A stretch of 64,000 bases of DNA from JAJCYL01 sp040222875 (GTDB lineage: Bacteria; Bacteroidota; Bacteroidia; Cytophagales; Cyclobacteriaceae): NCBI GenBank assembly GCA_040222875.1, contig JAVKCG010000008.1, positions 682,001 through 746,000 on the forward strand, given 5' to 3'. The notes beneath the pieces are model-generated. The model had not been told where the DNA came from and did no database searches. It saw nothing but the letters and a program-made list of their open reading frames with translations. The translations under genes and the position numbers were made by a program. Of the stretch, positions 1-8,245 are shown piece by piece (the stretch's first letter is position 1; each line of letters opens with the position of its first letter).

Positions 1-449
1 GATTTAAATTTTTTGTCATTAATGAGCTTGTCAAACTGGGTAGCATTATTCTTAATATGGCGTCTCAAGCTCATGAGGTCATCTTTTTCCATTGAATGAC
101 ACCCACTATACATTCTAACATCTTCATTACTGAGCTGAATGTACATGCCCGGTAGCCGCATGTCTTTTTTACCATGAGATGAGATAATGGCAGCCATATG
201 TGTTTTGTAAGGGGTCTTGTCTTTGCTAAACCTTATATCCTTATTGATGCGCATCATACCTTCTTTCGCAGTGTGCGGGATTGTCCCATCCACTTCCTGA
301 ACAGCGTCAATTAAATCAGTTAAAAAAGTGATAAATGGTTCTTTGACCTCTTTCTCATACCTTTTTTTATTCCCGTGGAACCATTCCTTCTCATTGTTTT
401 TTTCAAGTTCTTTAAAAAACTTCTGGAATTCTTTGCTGAAATACGCCAT
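1..449 (-). CDS. DUF2461 (TIGR02453) family protein, C-terminus cut by window edge
   Basis: The reverse-strand frame opens with ATG at 449 and stays open to base 1, giving about 149 residues. It begins MAYFSKEFQKFFKEL and then has the family signature NNEKEWFHGNKKRYE, followed by GMMRINKDIRFSKDK and PYKTHM. This pattern is characteristic of DUF2461, whose biochemical role is not established. Family members are usually somewhat over 200 residues, so about a third is missing beyond the window. It lies about 116 bases downstream of ispF on the same strand and may be the last gene of that transcription unit. The family call is confident; no function is claimed. Confidence 0.85.
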   Translation of the reverse strand, partial: MAYFSKEFQKFFKELEKNNEKEWFHGNKKRYEKEVKEPFITFLTDLIDAVQEVDGTIPHTAKEGMMRINKDIRFSKDKTPYKTHMAAIISSHGKKDMRLPGMYIQLSNEDVRMYSGCHSMEKDDLMSLRRHIKNNATQFDKLINDKKFK

Positions 450-565
450 GAGTTCAATTTATAAATTATTTGATTGAAGAATACCCCTCGTTCAGATTAG
501 AACGACAACATGATTAGACGAAATTCTCTAGCAAAGAAGGACATTCCTGATATCTAATTTTCACT

Positions 566-1042
566 CTATTTCTCAATCAAGACCGTGGCATGTGCCGATA
601 TACCTTCTTCTTTACCCACGAAACCCAATTTTTCGGTTGTGGTTGCTTTGATGGCAATATCTTCAATTGGAATTTTCATAACATCTGAAAGACATTGCTG
701 CATTTTTGGAATCAGGTGACCCACTTTAGGTTTTTGTAAACAGATTACAGAGTCAATATTTCCAATCTCGAAGCCTTTTAGCCGGATCAATTCACAAACT
801 CGTGATAGTAATTTTTTGCTGTCAATTCCCTTAAACTGTGGGTCAGTATCTGGAAAATGATAGCCTATATCACGAAGGTTGGCGGCTCCAAGCAATGCAT
901 CGCAAATCACGTGGATCAATACATCGGCATCAGAATGACCAACTGATCCTTTCGAATGTGGTACTTTGATCCCGCCTAACCAGAGGTCATAACCCTCAGC
1001 CAATTGGTGCACATCATAACCCGTTCCAACCCTAATTCTCAT
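566..1042 (-). CDS. ispF: 2-C-methyl-D-erythritol 2,4-cyclodiphosphate synthase IspF
   Basis: This is the fifth enzyme of the MEP isoprenoid pathway. It cyclises CDP-methylerythritol 2-phosphate to methylerythritol cyclodiphosphate with release of CMP, in the cytosol. The protein is 158 residues, the usual length. It shows the N-terminal metal-binding GTGYDVHQL (Asp and His ligands), the second conserved block GHSDADVLIH, DIGYHFPDTD, and the C-terminal KATTTEKLGFVG signature. The ATG lies inside the last codons of the upstream M16 peptidase gene (11-base overlap), so the two are almost certainly co-transcribed and may be translationally coupled. The order peptidase-ispF has no obvious metabolic logic. 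Confidence 0.97.
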   Translation of the reverse strand: MRIRVGTGYDVHQLAEGYDLWLGGIKVPHSKGSVGHSDADVLIHVICDALLGAANLRDIGYHFPDTDPQFKGIDSKKLLSRVCELIRLKGFEIGNIDSVICLQKPKVGHLIPKMQQCLSDVMKIPIEDIAIKATTTEKLGFVGKEEGISAHATVLIEK

Positions 1043-2279
1043 TGCGTTTTGTCTTATAATACAATGTTGAGGAGTTTTCCTTTACCAGAATATCCCCAGC
1101 CATTGAATGAATATCGTCCAAGGTCACCCGATTAATTTTTTCCTTTTCAGTATTTACAAAATCGGTATCGCCCAGTAGCGTGGCAAGTGCAAGGTTCATT
1201 GCCCTGTTCAGCAACTCCACCTCGCCAAAAACGACAGATGTCTCTGCCTGGTTCTTTACCTTTTCAAGGTCATTTTCAGTGATGGAATTAGCCTTAACTT
1301 CTTCGATCACTGACCATATTGCAGAATCAGCAGTTCTCAGGTCCACACCACCATTCAATTTTCCAGCTATCACCAAAAGCCCTGGATCCAACGAACCCAT
1401 CACATAGGCATTCAATGAGTTGAAGAGCTGTTGCTTTTTGACCAATTGATCATAGAGCCGGGAAGATTTTCCCCTGCCCAAAAGGTCGCTCAACAGGTCA
1501 GCTGAATGATAATTGTCAGCACCTCTGGCAGGCATATGAAAAACTTTATGAATCGCATTTAAAGGTACATCAGATGCCGTTTCTGTTATTCTTTCTTCGG
1601 TTTGGCTGGTTTCCTTCGGAATATCCCTTTGATTTTTTTCACCTGCCGGTATTGGTTCGAAATATTTTTCTGACAACCTTTTTACCTCATCGAATTCAAC
1701 ATTTCCTGCTACTACCATTATTGCATTGTTTGGTCTGTAATACCTGAAAAAGAAGTCCCGCACATCATCCATTGTCGCTTGCTCAATATGCGAGATTTCC
1801 TTACCAATCGTGGCCCATCTATATGAATGTGACTTATAAGCAAGTGGTCTCAATTTCAACCAGACATCGCCGTACGGCTGATCGAGATAACGTTGTTTAA
1901 ACTCCTCTATCACCACCTTTCTTTGAACTTCTAAAACCTCGGGGTTAAAAGATAGACTCATCATCCGATCAGATTCTAGCCAAAATCCAGTCTCAAGATT
2001 AGCAGCCGGCAGTGTTAAATAATAGTTGGTGATATCTGGTGTGGTAAAAGCATTGTTTTCGCCGCCAACTTTTTGCAGTGGCTCATCATAACTTGGAATA
2101 TTTTTAGAACCGCCAAACATGAGGTGTTCAAACAGGTGGGCGAAGCCAGTTTTGTCTTCATGCTCATCCCTGGAGCCAACATCATACAGAATGTTGATTG
2201 CAGCCAGCGTTGTTGATTTATCCTGGTGGACAATCACTTTGAGCCCATTGGACAATTCGAATTTGTCATACTTTATCAT
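1032..2279 (-). CDS. M16 family zinc metallopeptidase (insulinase/PqqL-like)
   Basis: A pitrilysin/insulinase-type peptidase with the inverted zinc motif HLFEH about 48 residues from the start and a downstream EEF carrying the third ligand (VVIEEFKQRYLDQPYG). The M16 N domain occupies roughly the first 210 residues; the second, inactive-type half follows (IHKVFHMPARGADNY onwards). No signal peptide is evident. A TTG at 2288 would add three residues, but it overlaps the -7 promoter element (TACTTTTG on this strand, 2293-2286). I therefore place the start at the ATG at 2279 (MIKYDKFELSNG, about 415 aa). It is divergent from the E1 gene and runs into ispF. Substrate unknown. Confidence 0.92.
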   Translation of the reverse strand: MIKYDKFELSNGLKVIVHQDKSTTLAAINILYDVGSRDEHEDKTGFAHLFEHLMFGGSKNIPSYDEPLQKVGGENNAFTTPDITNYYLTLPAANLETGFWLESDRMMSLSFNPEVLEVQRKVVIEEFKQRYLDQPYGDVWLKLRPLAYKSHSYRWATIGKEISHIEQATMDDVRDFFFRYYRPNNAIMVVAGNVEFDEVKRLSEKYFEPIPAGEKNQRDIPKETSQTEERITETASDVPLNAIHKVFHMPARGADNYHSADLLSDLLGRGKSSRLYDQLVKKQQLFNSLNAYVMGSLDPGLLVIAGKLNGGVDLRTADSAIWSVIEEVKANSITENDLEKVKNQAETSVVFGEVELLNRAMNLALATLLGDTDFVNTEKEKINRVTLDDIHSMAGDILVKENSSTLYYKTKRNEN

Positions 2280-2285
2280 CGGGTG

Positions 2286-2293
2286 CAAAAGTA
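2286..2293 (-). promoter_or_regulatory. Bacteroidota -7 promoter element for the M16-ispF unit
   Basis: On the minus strand the sequence TACTTTTG matches the Bacteroidota -7 consensus TAnnTTTG exactly. It ends only six bases before the chosen ATG (2279), so the transcript should have almost no leader. No convincing -33 TTG is seen at 17-20 bases spacing. Confidence 0.5.
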
Positions 2294-2361
2294 AGATTAT
2301 GAAGTTGATTGAAGATTTAACAAACCGCTACCTTTTTCTTTTTCCGACTAACTGCCCCTGT

Positions 2362-2369
2362 TAGTTTTG
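2362..2369 (+). promoter_or_regulatory. Bacteroidota -7 promoter element for the E1 gene
   Basis: TAGTTTTG fits TAnnTTTG exactly and ends four bases before the ATG at 2374, so the start site probably coincides with the initiation codon. A -33 TTG at normal spacing is not clear. It is back to back with the divergent element at 2286-2293. Confidence 0.5.
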
Positions 2370-2373
2370 CGAG

Positions 2374-4371
2374 ATGGCAACAACTACCCAACTAGCCTTC
2401 GATTATAAACGAGGCAAGCTCACTGATAAAAAGCTAAAGGAGATTTATCAGGCCATTCTGAAGCCACGCATGATTGAAGAGAAAATGCTGGTACTGCTCC
2501 GTCAGGGAAAAATAAGCAAGTGGTTTAGTGGCATCGGCCAGGAGGCTATATCAGTTGGGGCGGCGCTGGTCCTAGATGCTGATGAATATATTCTCCCAAT
2601 GCACAGAAACCTCGGTGTATTTACCACCAGAGGTGTAGATTTTGGGCGTTTATTTGCTCAGTTTCAAGGTAAGGAGGCTGGGTTTACAAATGGTAGAGAC
2701 CGCTCATTTCACTTTGGGGTGAAAGAGCATAACATTGTAGGTATGATTTCCCACCTGGGGCCTCAACTTGCATTGGCGGATGGTATTGCCCTGGCGGGAA
2801 AACTGAGGAAAGAAAAGAAAGCAACTCTTGTATTTTCTGGTGATGGCGGCACAAGTGAGGGCGACTTCCATGAGGCCGTTAATGTAGCAGCTGTCTGGAA
2901 CCTGCCAGTAGTATTTGTTATTGAAAACAACGGTTATGGGCTTTCTACACCAAGTAATGAGCAATTCAAATTTGAGAGCTTTACTCAAAAAGGCCCTGGC
3001 TACGGAATTGAAACCATAAGTATTGAGGGCAATGATATTCTTGAGGTCTATTCTCGACTTGGTGACGTTGTAAGAAAAGTGAGAAAAGGGCAAAAACCGA
3101 TATTGGTTGAAGCAATGACTTTCAGGATGCGGGGCCATGAAGAGGCGTCCGGGACCAAATATGTTCCCAAAAAATTGATGGAGCATTGGGGTGCCAAAGA
3201 CCCTGTAATCAACTATGAAAACTATCTATTGGCGGAAGGAATTATTAATGATGACTTTGTTAAAAAGATAAAGGATAAGATTAAGAAAGAGATAGAGGCG
3301 GGGCTTGATTTTGCTTACGGACAACCAGCAATTTCTGTGTCAACACAAAAAGAAACAACTGATTTGTTTCAGCATTATGCGCAGAAAGTAAAAGCACCAA
3401 AAGGTAAGAAAACCAGCAAAAGGTTTGTCGATGCTATTTCTGATGCGCTACGCCAATCCATGGAACAGCATCCTGATTTAGTATTAATGGGTCAGGACAT
3501 TGCAGATTACGGGGGGGTCTTTAAGATTACGGAGGGTTTTGTAGAACAATTTGGGAAAGATAGGGTCAGAAATACCCCACTTTGTGAATCTGCGATCATA
3601 GGTGCAGGCCTGGGGCTATCAATAAGGGGGATGAAGGCGATGATTGAGATGCAATTCGCCGATTTCGTTACTTGTGGTTTCAATCAAATTGTAAACAACC
3701 TGGCTAAGTCACACTACAGGTGGGGGCAAAATGCAGATGTGGTTGTAAGAATGCCGACCGGCGCTGGAGTTCAAGCCGGCCCTTTTCATTCTCAGTCCAA
3801 TGAAGCCTGGTTTTTTCATACTCCGGGGTTGAAAATTGTGTACCCCTCCAATCCCCATGATGCTAAGGGATTGTTAAATGCCGCTATAGAAGATCCGAAC
3901 CCTTACCTGTTTTTTGAGCACAAGGCTCTTTATAGATCTCTCGCAGAAGACATACCAGATGAATATTATACAACCGAGGTTGGTAGGGCATCATTAGCAG
4001 CTGAGGGCAACGACCTTTCCGTCATTACTTATGGAATGGGAGTTCACTGGGCCAAAAACATATTAGATTCTGAGGATATTTCTGCTGATCTTCTCGATTT
4101 GAGGACATTGCTTCCATGGGATCAGGAGGCGGTTCAATCCACCGTTAAAAAAACAGGTCGGGTTTTGATACTTCACGAAGACTGCTTAACCGGAGGTATC
4201 GGAGCAGAAATATCTGCCTGGATTAGTGAGCATTGTTTTGCCCATCTTGATGCTCCAGTGATGAGGGTGGCAAGTCTTGATACTCCAGTCCCTTTTGCTA
4301 AAAACCTTGAAGACAACTTCTTGCCAACGAAAAGATTGAAAGAGAAAATCAGGGAATTAAGGGACTTCTGA
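2374..4371 (+). CDS. Fused alpha/beta 2-oxoacid dehydrogenase E1 (branched-chain or pyruvate type)
   Basis: A thiamine-diphosphate E1 component with both subunits in one 665-residue chain. The alpha half (about residues 15-320) carries the ThDP motif GDGGTSEGDF near residue 156, ending about 30 residues later in ENNGYGLS. The beta half (about 345-665) starts at KRFVDAISDALRQ and includes MGQDIADYGGVFK, a typical beta-subunit block, and DLRTLLPWD. It should feed a lipoamide E2, decarboxylating a branched-chain 2-oxoacid or pyruvate; substrate cannot be decided from sequence alone. Fused E1 proteins are common in Bacteroidota. No E2 or E3 gene lies nearby, but lipA (lipoyl synthase) is 3 kb away. 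The leader is extremely short. Confidence 0.93.
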   Translation: MATTTQLAFDYKRGKLTDKKLKEIYQAILKPRMIEEKMLVLLRQGKISKWFSGIGQEAISVGAALVLDADEYILPMHRNLGVFTTRGVDFGRLFAQFQGKEAGFTNGRDRSFHFGVKEHNIVGMISHLGPQLALADGIALAGKLRKEKKATLVFSGDGGTSEGDFHEAVNVAAVWNLPVVFVIENNGYGLSTPSNEQFKFESFTQKGPGYGIETISIEGNDILEVYSRLGDVVRKVRKGQKPILVEAMTFRMRGHEEASGTKYVPKKLMEHWGAKDPVINYENYLLAEGIINDDFVKKIKDKIKKEIEAGLDFAYGQPAISVSTQKETTDLFQHYAQKVKAPKGKKTSKRFVDAISDALRQSMEQHPDLVLMGQDIADYGGVFKITEGFVEQFGKDRVRNTPLCESAIIGAGLGLSIRGMKAMIEMQFADFVTCGFNQIVNNLAKSHYRWGQNADVVVRMPTGAGVQAGPFHSQSNEAWFFHTPGLKIVYPSNPHDAKGLLNAAIEDPNPYLFFEHKALYRSLAEDIPDEYYTTEVGRASLAAEGNDLSVITYGMGVHWAKNILDSEDISADLLDLRTLLPWDQEAVQSTVKKTGRVLILHEDCLTGGIGAEISAWISEHCFAHLDAPVMRVASLDTPVPFAKNLEDNFLPTKRLKEKIRELRDF

Positions 4372-4456
4372 TAGAATAAAGCCTGATCAATTCGTTATTA
4401 AAAGTCAAACCAAAGGTGATTTTATTACCTTGGTAATCTAATTCTCTCATAAACAG

Positions 4457-5698
4457 GTGTTGCCTTTTCTCAAAAATAGCTTTTCATCAAAAGTCAGTCT
4501 GCTGGTTGCCATACTAGCATTGGCGTTCTCAGTTGATAGCGAAGCTCAGCTACTTGAGGATAATGACAATCGGCTAAAAACCGAAAAAAGAGCTTCGCCA
4601 GGGTTTCTGTTTTTCAAAAAGAAAACTGAAAAAAGAAAACCGGGGGATAAAAAAAGAATCAAGAAGGAGGGGGTTAATGTGAAGTATTCACAACCTGTAA
4701 ACTACAGTAATAAAGAGCGGTTTTTCAATGCTAAATACTCGACTCCAGTCACTTACAGCAAAAAAGAGCGATTATTTAATGCCAAATACTCACAGCCCGT
4801 TACTTATAGCAGAAAGGAAAGGTTTTTTAACGCAAAGTATTCACTGCCAGTAATTTATAGCCCCAAGGAGCGGAACATTAAAGTCAAGTATTCAAAAGCT
4901 CCATTTAATTATAAGTATAAAATTAAGCCAAAGTATAGCCAACCTATCAAAGAGAATTTCTTTACAAAAAGAATAGCCTTGCAACAACGTCTTAAAAATT
5001 TGCCAGCTCCTACTCCAGATGCGAGGCCTTTATACGGCAAAAAACAATTTGCACTGCCTTATATAAATTTTAGCAGTAAGAAGCTGTCCATAACTGGTAG
5101 CATGCAATTTAAAAAGCACAAGCTAGCTGATCAGTTTAGGCCACTACCTATTGGGTCTTCCTATCAAGGAGATAATAAGGTGTTTAAACCATTCATTGCC
5201 ATTGTATTAAAAAGGATGGGTCAATGGGAACGATCTCATTATCAGGGAAGGCAGGTTGGTTGGAGTAAGTTTGGCAAACGAACGTATCTCAAGCAAACTT
5301 CTAACCTAGTAGCTCAACACCAGGGTTATATAAAGGTACCCACTCCTTTTTTCGATAACATTTACAAAAAAGTTGGCAACTGGGAACAATCTAACTACAA
5401 AGGGCGTTCTGTTGGCTGGAGTAAGTTTGGTAAAGAGGCTTTTTTGAAGCAGCGGTCTTCAACAATGGCTAATTATGAAGGTGGAATAAAAATTAAGAAA
5501 CCTGGTCATAAGCATCTTCATCCAAGTGTTGCGTACATAGAGGGAAAGAAATTTTCTAACAATAACTGGAAAGAGCGTTGGCGCAAACTTCACATCTTTT
5601 GGGTGAGGTTAAATCCTGGAAAGGAAAAACCTCATGGCCTTAAAGAAAACGTAAAGATTAAGAGTGATAAAGACGAAAAAGATATCTGGAGTTACTAA
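4457..5698 (+). CDS. Secreted, strongly basic tandem-repeat protein of unknown function
   Basis: I do not recognise this 413-residue protein. A signal peptide is visible (hydrophobic LLVAILALAFSVDS, likely cleavage after SEA, before QLLEDN). Residues 75-142 are four perfect-length 17-residue repeats of the type (V/A)KYSxPVxYSxKERxFN, then a looser KYS/KPKYS tail. Around residues 250-345 there are two copies of a longer repeat containing GxWExSxYxGRxVGWSKFGK, about 52 residues apart. The protein is very rich in Lys, Arg, Tyr and Ser. The start is GTG at 4457, with TTG at 4460 as an alternative; no ATG is available before the signal peptide. Its stop overlaps the ytxJ ATG by one base. Periplasmic or surface location is inferred. 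Confidence 0.75.
   Translation: MLPFLKNSFSSKVSLLVAILALAFSVDSEAQLLEDNDNRLKTEKRASPGFLFFKKKTEKRKPGDKKRIKKEGVNVKYSQPVNYSNKERFFNAKYSTPVTYSKKERLFNAKYSQPVTYSRKERFFNAKYSLPVIYSPKERNIKVKYSKAPFNYKYKIKPKYSQPIKENFFTKRIALQQRLKNLPAPTPDARPLYGKKQFALPYINFSSKKLSITGSMQFKKHKLADQFRPLPIGSSYQGDNKVFKPFIAIVLKRMGQWERSHYQGRQVGWSKFGKRTYLKQTSNLVAQHQGYIKVPTPFFDNIYKKVGNWEQSNYKGRSVGWSKFGKEAFLKQRSSTMANYEGGIKIKKPGHKHLHPSVAYIEGKKFSNNNWKERWRKLHIFWVRLNPGKEKPHGLKENVKIKSDKDEKDIWSY
4679..4882 (+). repeat. Four tandem 51-bp coding repeats
   Basis: Four in-frame units of 51 bases (4679-4729, 4730-4780, 4781-4831, 4832-4882) encode the 17-residue repeats. The codons have diverged between copies while the amino-acid pattern is kept, so selection on the protein is likely and the array is not recent. 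Confidence 0.85.
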
Positions 5699-6084
5699 TG
5701 TTAGAGAATCTATTTAAAAGTGAACAAACCCAGGACGCACAAGACATCCAATGGGAAGTACTCGATACCATTGAGCAAATCAGTCAGATTCTAATTGAGT
5801 CAAAAAGCCAACCAGTTCTAATTTTTAAACATAGTACAAGATGTGGCACAAGTGCTATGGCTTTAGATCGCCTACAGCGTAAATGGCATGGCGAGGAGAT
5901 GAAACAAGTAAAGCCCTATTACCTTGATTTGATTTCGTTTAGGCAAGTCTCTAATCAAATAGCTGATCAGTTTGATGTGTGGCATCAATCTCCACAAGTT
6001 TTACTAATTAAAGATGGACAGTGCGTATATGATGCCTCTCATTTGAGCATTTCTTACGAAGTGTTAAAGTATAAGATTGGATGA
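5698..6084 (+). CDS. ytxJ: YtxJ, bacillithiol-associated monothiol redox protein
   Basis: A 128-residue thioredoxin-fold protein of the YtxJ/DUF2847 family, a monothiol bacilliredoxin-like protein expected to reduce bacillithiol-mixed disulfides in the cytosol. It shows FKHSTRCGTSAMALDRL, with the single active-site Cys in the family position, and the cis-Pro region HQSPQVLLIKDG. Typical length. The ATG overlaps the preceding stop (TAATG), so it is probably coupled to the upstream repeat-protein gene, a surprising partner because that product appears to be exported. Convergent with the OsmC gene 12 bases downstream. Confidence 0.88.
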   Translation: MLENLFKSEQTQDAQDIQWEVLDTIEQISQILIESKSQPVLIFKHSTRCGTSAMALDRLQRKWHGEEMKQVKPYYLDLISFRQVSNQIADQFDVWHQSPQVLLIKDGQCVYDASHLSISYEVLKYKIG

Positions 6085-6096
6085 GTTCGTTTCCAG

Positions 6097-6501
6097 CTAA
6101 AAGTTAAATGTAATGACCTGTTTGATATCAGGATGTAAGCTTAATGCTACCGGACAAGTTTTTGCTCCGCGTTTAAGTTTATCCAGCGTTACTTTATCAC
6201 CTGGAGCATTGGGCCACTTAAAATTAACATGAATTTCGCTTATGCGTCTGGGATCACTTGCCATTACTTTAGTCACATCAGCAGTCATGCCATCAAGGTC
6301 GAATCCGTTTCTGGTTGCTATTATTCCCATGATTGTCATCATGCAACTGCTTAGTGCCCCAGAAACTGTGTCGGTTGGAGAAAATGCCTCTCCTTTTCCA
6401 TTGTTATCAGTAGGGGCATCATTCGTGATTTTGTTATTTGATTGGAGGTGTAACAACTCCGTTCTTAACTGCCCAAGGTACTTACTGTTAATAGTTGCCA
6501 T
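6097..6501 (-). CDS. OsmC/Ohr family peroxide-reducing protein
   Basis: A 134-residue OsmC-fold protein. Both redox cysteines are present: Cys53 in SGALSSCMMT and Cys116 in AKTCPVALSLHP. OsmC/Ohr proteins reduce organic hydroperoxides through this cysteine pair, usually with a dihydrolipoyl donor, in the cytosol. Length and motif spacing fit the OsmC/YhfA branch better than classic Ohr. It converges on ytxJ, so two thiol-redox genes are tail to tail. No terminator hairpin is apparent in the 12-base gap. Confidence 0.9.
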   Translation of the reverse strand: MATINSKYLGQLRTELLHLQSNNKITNDAPTDNNGKGEAFSPTDTVSGALSSCMMTIMGIIATRNGFDLDGMTADVTKVMASDPRRISEIHVNFKWPNAPGDKVTLDKLKRGAKTCPVALSLHPDIKQVITFNF

Positions 6502-6562
6502 CTGCGAAATTTATTCGATAAAAATATTTAATTTTAAATGCTCACTTGCTTGAAATAAAAAA

Positions 6563-7294
6563 TTGAGACAGACACTTCTTATCATCATAGCAAGCTTTAT
6601 GTGTATGCTGGCATCAGCCCAGGATGACGGTAACTATGAGTACAATAAAGAATTCATTTGGGGAGTCCAAAAAAACACCAATGGAGGACTAATTGGTGGC
6701 TTTATATTCAAAAAGAGCAAGGCAATAAATGATCGTACCTTTCGAACCTATGGTTTGGAGCTAATGAATGTGAAGCACCCTAAAGAAGACAAAAGGGTGT
6801 CCCCACAATCTGGTAATACATATATTTTTGGTAAGCGCTACTATTTGTATTCGGTGAGGCTCCAAACTGGCTTTGAGCGGATACTTTTTAAGAAAGCCCC
6901 CCAACAAGGAGTTCAAATATTATACGGAGCATCGATAGGCCCCACGATTGGGTTAGAGGCCCCTTACTATGTAGAAGTAGTAAATGGTGCTGGAGATGGC
7001 ATTGAAAGGGTTCACTATGATCCCACCAAAGCCGATGCTGATCATAGTTCTGGGAAAATTGTTGGTACGGGAAGGCTTTTTCAAGGATTATTCCGATCGA
7101 ATATTGTACCTGGTCTGAATGCCAAAGCATCTATGAGTTTTGAATTCGGCACCTTCAAAAGCAACGTGACTGGCTTTGAGGTAGGCTTAAACTTTGAAGC
7201 GTTTCCTCGGGAAATTTGCCTGATACCTGTAGAGCACAATCAGTCAATATTTACTTCTGCCTTCATTACGCTTTTCTACGGCAACCGTCGGTAA
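6563..7294 (+). CDS. Putative exported beta-barrel protein, unknown function
   Basis: A 243-residue protein with an N-terminal signal peptide (RQTLLIIIASFMCMLASAQ, cleavage after SAQ). The rest alternates polar and aromatic/hydrophobic residues, with strands such as YYLYSVRLQTGFERILF and the C-terminal SAFITLFYGNRR ending, as expected for an outer-membrane beta-barrel. The start is TTG at 6563; no better start precedes the signal sequence. It lies 66 bases upstream of lipA on the same strand. I know no function for it; the barrel assignment is inference from composition. Confidence 0.7.
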   Translation: MRQTLLIIIASFMCMLASAQDDGNYEYNKEFIWGVQKNTNGGLIGGFIFKKSKAINDRTFRTYGLELMNVKHPKEDKRVSPQSGNTYIFGKRYYLYSVRLQTGFERILFKKAPQQGVQILYGASIGPTIGLEAPYYVEVVNGAGDGIERVHYDPTKADADHSSGKIVGTGRLFQGLFRSNIVPGLNAKASMSFEFGTFKSNVTGFEVGLNFEAFPREICLIPVEHNQSIFTSAFITLFYGNRR

Positions 7295-7360
7295 CATTTT
7301 TCTTCAGTTTTGGTTAAGGTAAAGAGGCATGTTTACTTTGCCCTTAATCCGGATTATTAG

Positions 7361-8245
7361 ATGATTGAGCTCCCTGTAGTTTCTGAAAATAAGACCAAAA
7401 AAACCAAACCAGATTGGTTAAGGGTTAAACTGCCTATTGGTGAGAATTACAAAAAGGTTCGCAGCCTGGTAGATAAATACAAGTTACACACCATTTGCGA
7501 AAGTGGAAATTGCCCAAACATGGGTGAGTGTTGGGGTGAAGGAACTGCCACTTTTATGATTCTTGGAAATGTGTGTACGAGAAGCTGCACTTTTTGCGCT
7601 GTAGCGACTGGTAGGCCACCAGAATACGATGAGGCAGAACCTGAAAGAGTAGCGGAGGCAATCAAATTAATGGGAGTGAAGCATGCGGTAATTACATCAG
7701 TTAATAGAGATGAATTAAAGGATAGAGGTGCTGAAATTTGGTATCAGACCGTGGTTGCTGTTAAGAGAGAATCTCCCGAGACTACTATCGAAACCCTGAT
7801 TCCTGATGTAAAAAATAATTGGGATGCACTCTACCGAATGATCGAAGGGGGGCAAGAAGTCGTTTCTCATAATATGGAAACAGTTGAACGGCTCTACAGA
7901 AGAGTTCGGCCACAAGCCAAATATCTCCGCAGCCTTGAGCAGACGAAAAAAACTAAAGAGGCAGGAAAGCGGACCAAGTCCGGAATTATGCTAGGCTTGG
8001 GCGAGACACAGGATGAGGTGCATAAAGCAATGGACGATTTGGTAGAAAATGGACTAGACATTCTGACCCTAGGTCAATATCTACAACCGACAAAAATGCA
8101 TCTGGAAGTAGCTGAGTTTGTGCATCCTGATAAGTTTGATGCTTACAGGGAAGAAGGCCTAAAACGTGGCTTGAAGTATGTTGAATCTGGCCCTTTGGTG
8201 CGCTCATCATACCATGCTGAGCGGCATGTCAATGTGCCGATTTAA
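7361..8245 (+). CDS. lipA: Lipoyl synthase LipA
   Basis: A radical-SAM enzyme inserting two sulfurs into protein-bound octanoyl groups to make the lipoyl cofactor of 2-oxoacid dehydrogenases and the glycine cleavage system. All cluster ligands are present: auxiliary cluster Cys46, Cys51, Cys57 (CESGNCPNMGEC), radical-SAM Cys72, Cys76, Cys79 (CTRSCTFC), and the C-terminal Ser of VRSSYHA. At 294 residues it is full length. A degenerate promoter (TTG at 7310-7312, TTACTTTG at 7333-7340, one mismatch to consensus) lies just upstream. The last four bases overlap the convergent queG gene. Its product would serve the fused E1 system encoded nearby. Confidence 0.97.
   Translation: MIELPVVSENKTKKTKPDWLRVKLPIGENYKKVRSLVDKYKLHTICESGNCPNMGECWGEGTATFMILGNVCTRSCTFCAVATGRPPEYDEAEPERVAEAIKLMGVKHAVITSVNRDELKDRGAEIWYQTVVAVKRESPETTIETLIPDVKNNWDALYRMIEGGQEVVSHNMETVERLYRRVRPQAKYLRSLEQTKKTKEAGKRTKSGIMLGLGETQDEVHKAMDDLVENGLDILTLGQYLQPTKMHLEVAEFVHPDKFDAYREEGLKRGLKYVESGPLVRSSYHAERHVNVPI

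Noticed and set aside
2704..3186. 160-residue open frame antisense to the E1 gene
   Set aside because: It lies wholly within a strongly conserved enzyme gene and its product has no family resemblance; a shadow frame.
4679..4882. Regular 51-bp repeats resembling a CRISPR or satellite array
   Set aside because: There are no unique spacers; the units are contiguous, in frame and diverged at the DNA level but not the protein level, so they are coding repeats.
7310..7340. Promoter-like TTG and TTACTTTG before lipA
   Set aside because: One mismatch at a key -7 base and spacing at the edge of the range; mentioned with lipA but not listed as a separate promoter.
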